From contig JAOXYC010058898.1 in the NCBI GenBank assembly GCA_028565715.1, positions 1 to 14,662 of the forward strand: a stretch of DNA of 14,662 bases. Reading direction: 5' to 3'. The notes under the pieces are model-generated. The model saw only the letters and a list, made by a program, of their open reading frames with translations, did not search any database and was not told where the DNA came from. The stretch comes from Phoronis pallida (taxonomy: Eukaryota; Phoronida; Phoronidae). The translations under genes were made by a program, and so were the position numbers. This document shows, one piece after another, positions 14,401 to 14,662 of the stretch. Each line of letters begins with the position of its first letter. Position 1 is the stretch's first letter.

Positions 14401-14662
14401 ACTAGTCTATTTTTTTACATTATTTGGGCACATTTGGTATCCACAAGGGTAACTGTTTTAGCTCGGCAAGGTATCTAAATGGGTGTGCTTTTGGACTTGT
14501 GGGCACCCACTTTTAATCAAAGTACCCCCCGAGTCTTGGATCTAAATTTTCTAGATTACACGGTACCTTGTTAGGTGCAAAACACTCTATACTGGAGTTG
14601 TAATATGCTTCACCCAAATCGTTTTCCGACCAACCACGGAAGAAGTCGAGTTGTTTGAGTGC
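11440..14662 (-). CDS. Cyclic-nucleotide-binding-domain protein, probably CNBD2-like (last four exons, 5' part outside window)
   Basis: Minus-strand exons: from the window edge 14662-14567, then 13838-13595, 13234-13075 and 11590-11440. All have GT-AG borders; phases 0, 1 and 2 match at each junction and yield 216 residues ending in TAA. The pieces rebuild a cNMP fold. Exon 1 carries the N-terminal helices LDFFRGWSENDLGEAY and FAPNK. Exon 2 opens LVFKGQ and has FMYLIINGSCEL (45-56). Exon 3 has THVISKTKVKILKV (120-133) followed by an amphipathic helix. The last exon is a basic tail, AWQDYRKR. Two oddities: about 50 residues are inserted after strand ELIRE (59 to about 108), and the phosphate-binding cassette is cut to GED with no PR[AT]A arginine. 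Binding of cAMP or cGMP is therefore doubtful. Mammalian CNBD2 acts in sperm; that role is not shown here. No regulation is visible. Confidence 0.78.
12047..12136. repeat. Imperfect 28-29 base inverted repeat (hairpin)
   Basis: GCTTACAGCAGACGGGGC at 12047 and ACTAGCGA to 12075 pair with TCGCTAGTTGCGCCCGTCTG...CCGTAAGC (12109-12136). There are only a few mismatches or bulges and a 33-base loop. It could be a pre-miRNA-sized hairpin, a tiny foldback element or a relic of an inverted duplication; the sequence alone does not choose. Confidence 0.7.
12295..12438 (+). repeat. Tandem repeat, 3 x 47 bases
   Basis: Units start GTTGACCGTCTTATCAATTA at 12301, 12348 and 12395 and run to TTCAAGTTGGATAGA, a 47-base period. 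They differ at a handful of bases. An open frame across it is an artefact of the repeat. Confidence 0.9.
12482..12835 (+). mobile_element. Foldback MITE, family FB-A, copy 4 (full length, 354 bp)
   Basis: Starts AGATACGGTCTCCTCGTTGG and ends CCAACGAGGAGACCGTATCT, with TTAA immediately outside both ends (12478-12481 and 12836-12839). Nearly the whole element is inverted-repetitive: the arms run through CAAATCAACTAGAAATT and AACCTGCAT to inner TTTGAGCTTTTTATCC / GGATACAAAGATCTCAAA. They meet at the central palindrome CTCGTACGAG (12662-12671). TTAA target sites suggest piggyBac- or Kolobok-type mobilisation; a TA duplication is an alternative reading. Confidence 0.93.
13445..13490 (-). repeat. 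tRNA-derived SINE fragment, minus strand
   Basis: On the minus strand GGAGATCTGGGTTCGATTCG contains a B box (GGTTCGATTC) and resembles the fragment near 1548-1569. It lies in the intron between the second and third visible exons of the cNMP-domain gene. Other SINE parts are not recognisable. Confidence 0.4.
14215..14532 (-). mobile_element. MITE family M9, copy 2, 318 bp, 9-bp target duplication
   Basis: Inverted relative to the copy at 8694-9006. Shared sequence includes CAATGGAAGTACCCC, ACTGTACCC-type ends and GGATACCAAATGTG-type internal units. Exact direct repeats GTCTTGGAT flank it (14206-14214 and 14533-14541). It sits in the first visible intron of the cNMP-domain gene, only 34 bases beyond the splice donor at 14566. 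Confidence 0.9.

Overview
The window is nuclear DNA from an animal, most likely an AT-rich invertebrate genome full of small transposons. Genes are split into short exons with GT-AG introns, AATAAA polyadenylation signals are present, and the three recognisable proteins are metazoan families. The species cannot be fixed from the sequence; foldback elements, tRNA-derived SINE fragments and a group III secreted phospholipase A2 would fit a marine invertebrate, which is inference.

Three genes are visible. (1) 519-6245, plus strand: the last nine exons of the mitochondrial m-AAA protease AFG3L2, covering the second half of the AAA ATPase domain, the zinc peptidase domain and the C-terminus. All nine exons join in frame to 409 residues and a stop codon; the N-terminal half lies upstream. 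(2) 8611-7145, minus strand: a complete three-exon gene for a small group III (bee-venom-type) secreted phospholipase A2 of 135 residues. It meets AFG3L2 tail to tail, about 0.45 kb apart. (3) 14662-11440, minus strand: the last four exons of a protein with a cyclic-nucleotide-binding fold, probably CNBD2-like. Its cNMP domain carries a long insertion and lacks most of the phosphate-binding cassette.

The rest is introns and intergenic DNA with many small mobile or foldback elements, several with clear target-site duplications: 5140-5521 (7 bp), 5704-5993 (5 bp), 8694-9006 and 14215-14532 (same family, 9 bp each), 9806-10130 (9 bp), 7479-7901 (TA), and a four-copy foldback family bounded by TTAA (about 127-306, 4351-4572, 6837-6980, 12482-12835). 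Two elements have arms made of inverted minisatellite arrays.

The most unusual gene-level feature is in AFG3L2. Two successive exons each have their 3' half plus splice donor tandemly duplicated into the following intron (609-772, and three copies over 1228-1545). The second copy of the second exon differs from the functional exon only at silent codon positions. The three genes show no sign of working together; their adjacency looks incidental.
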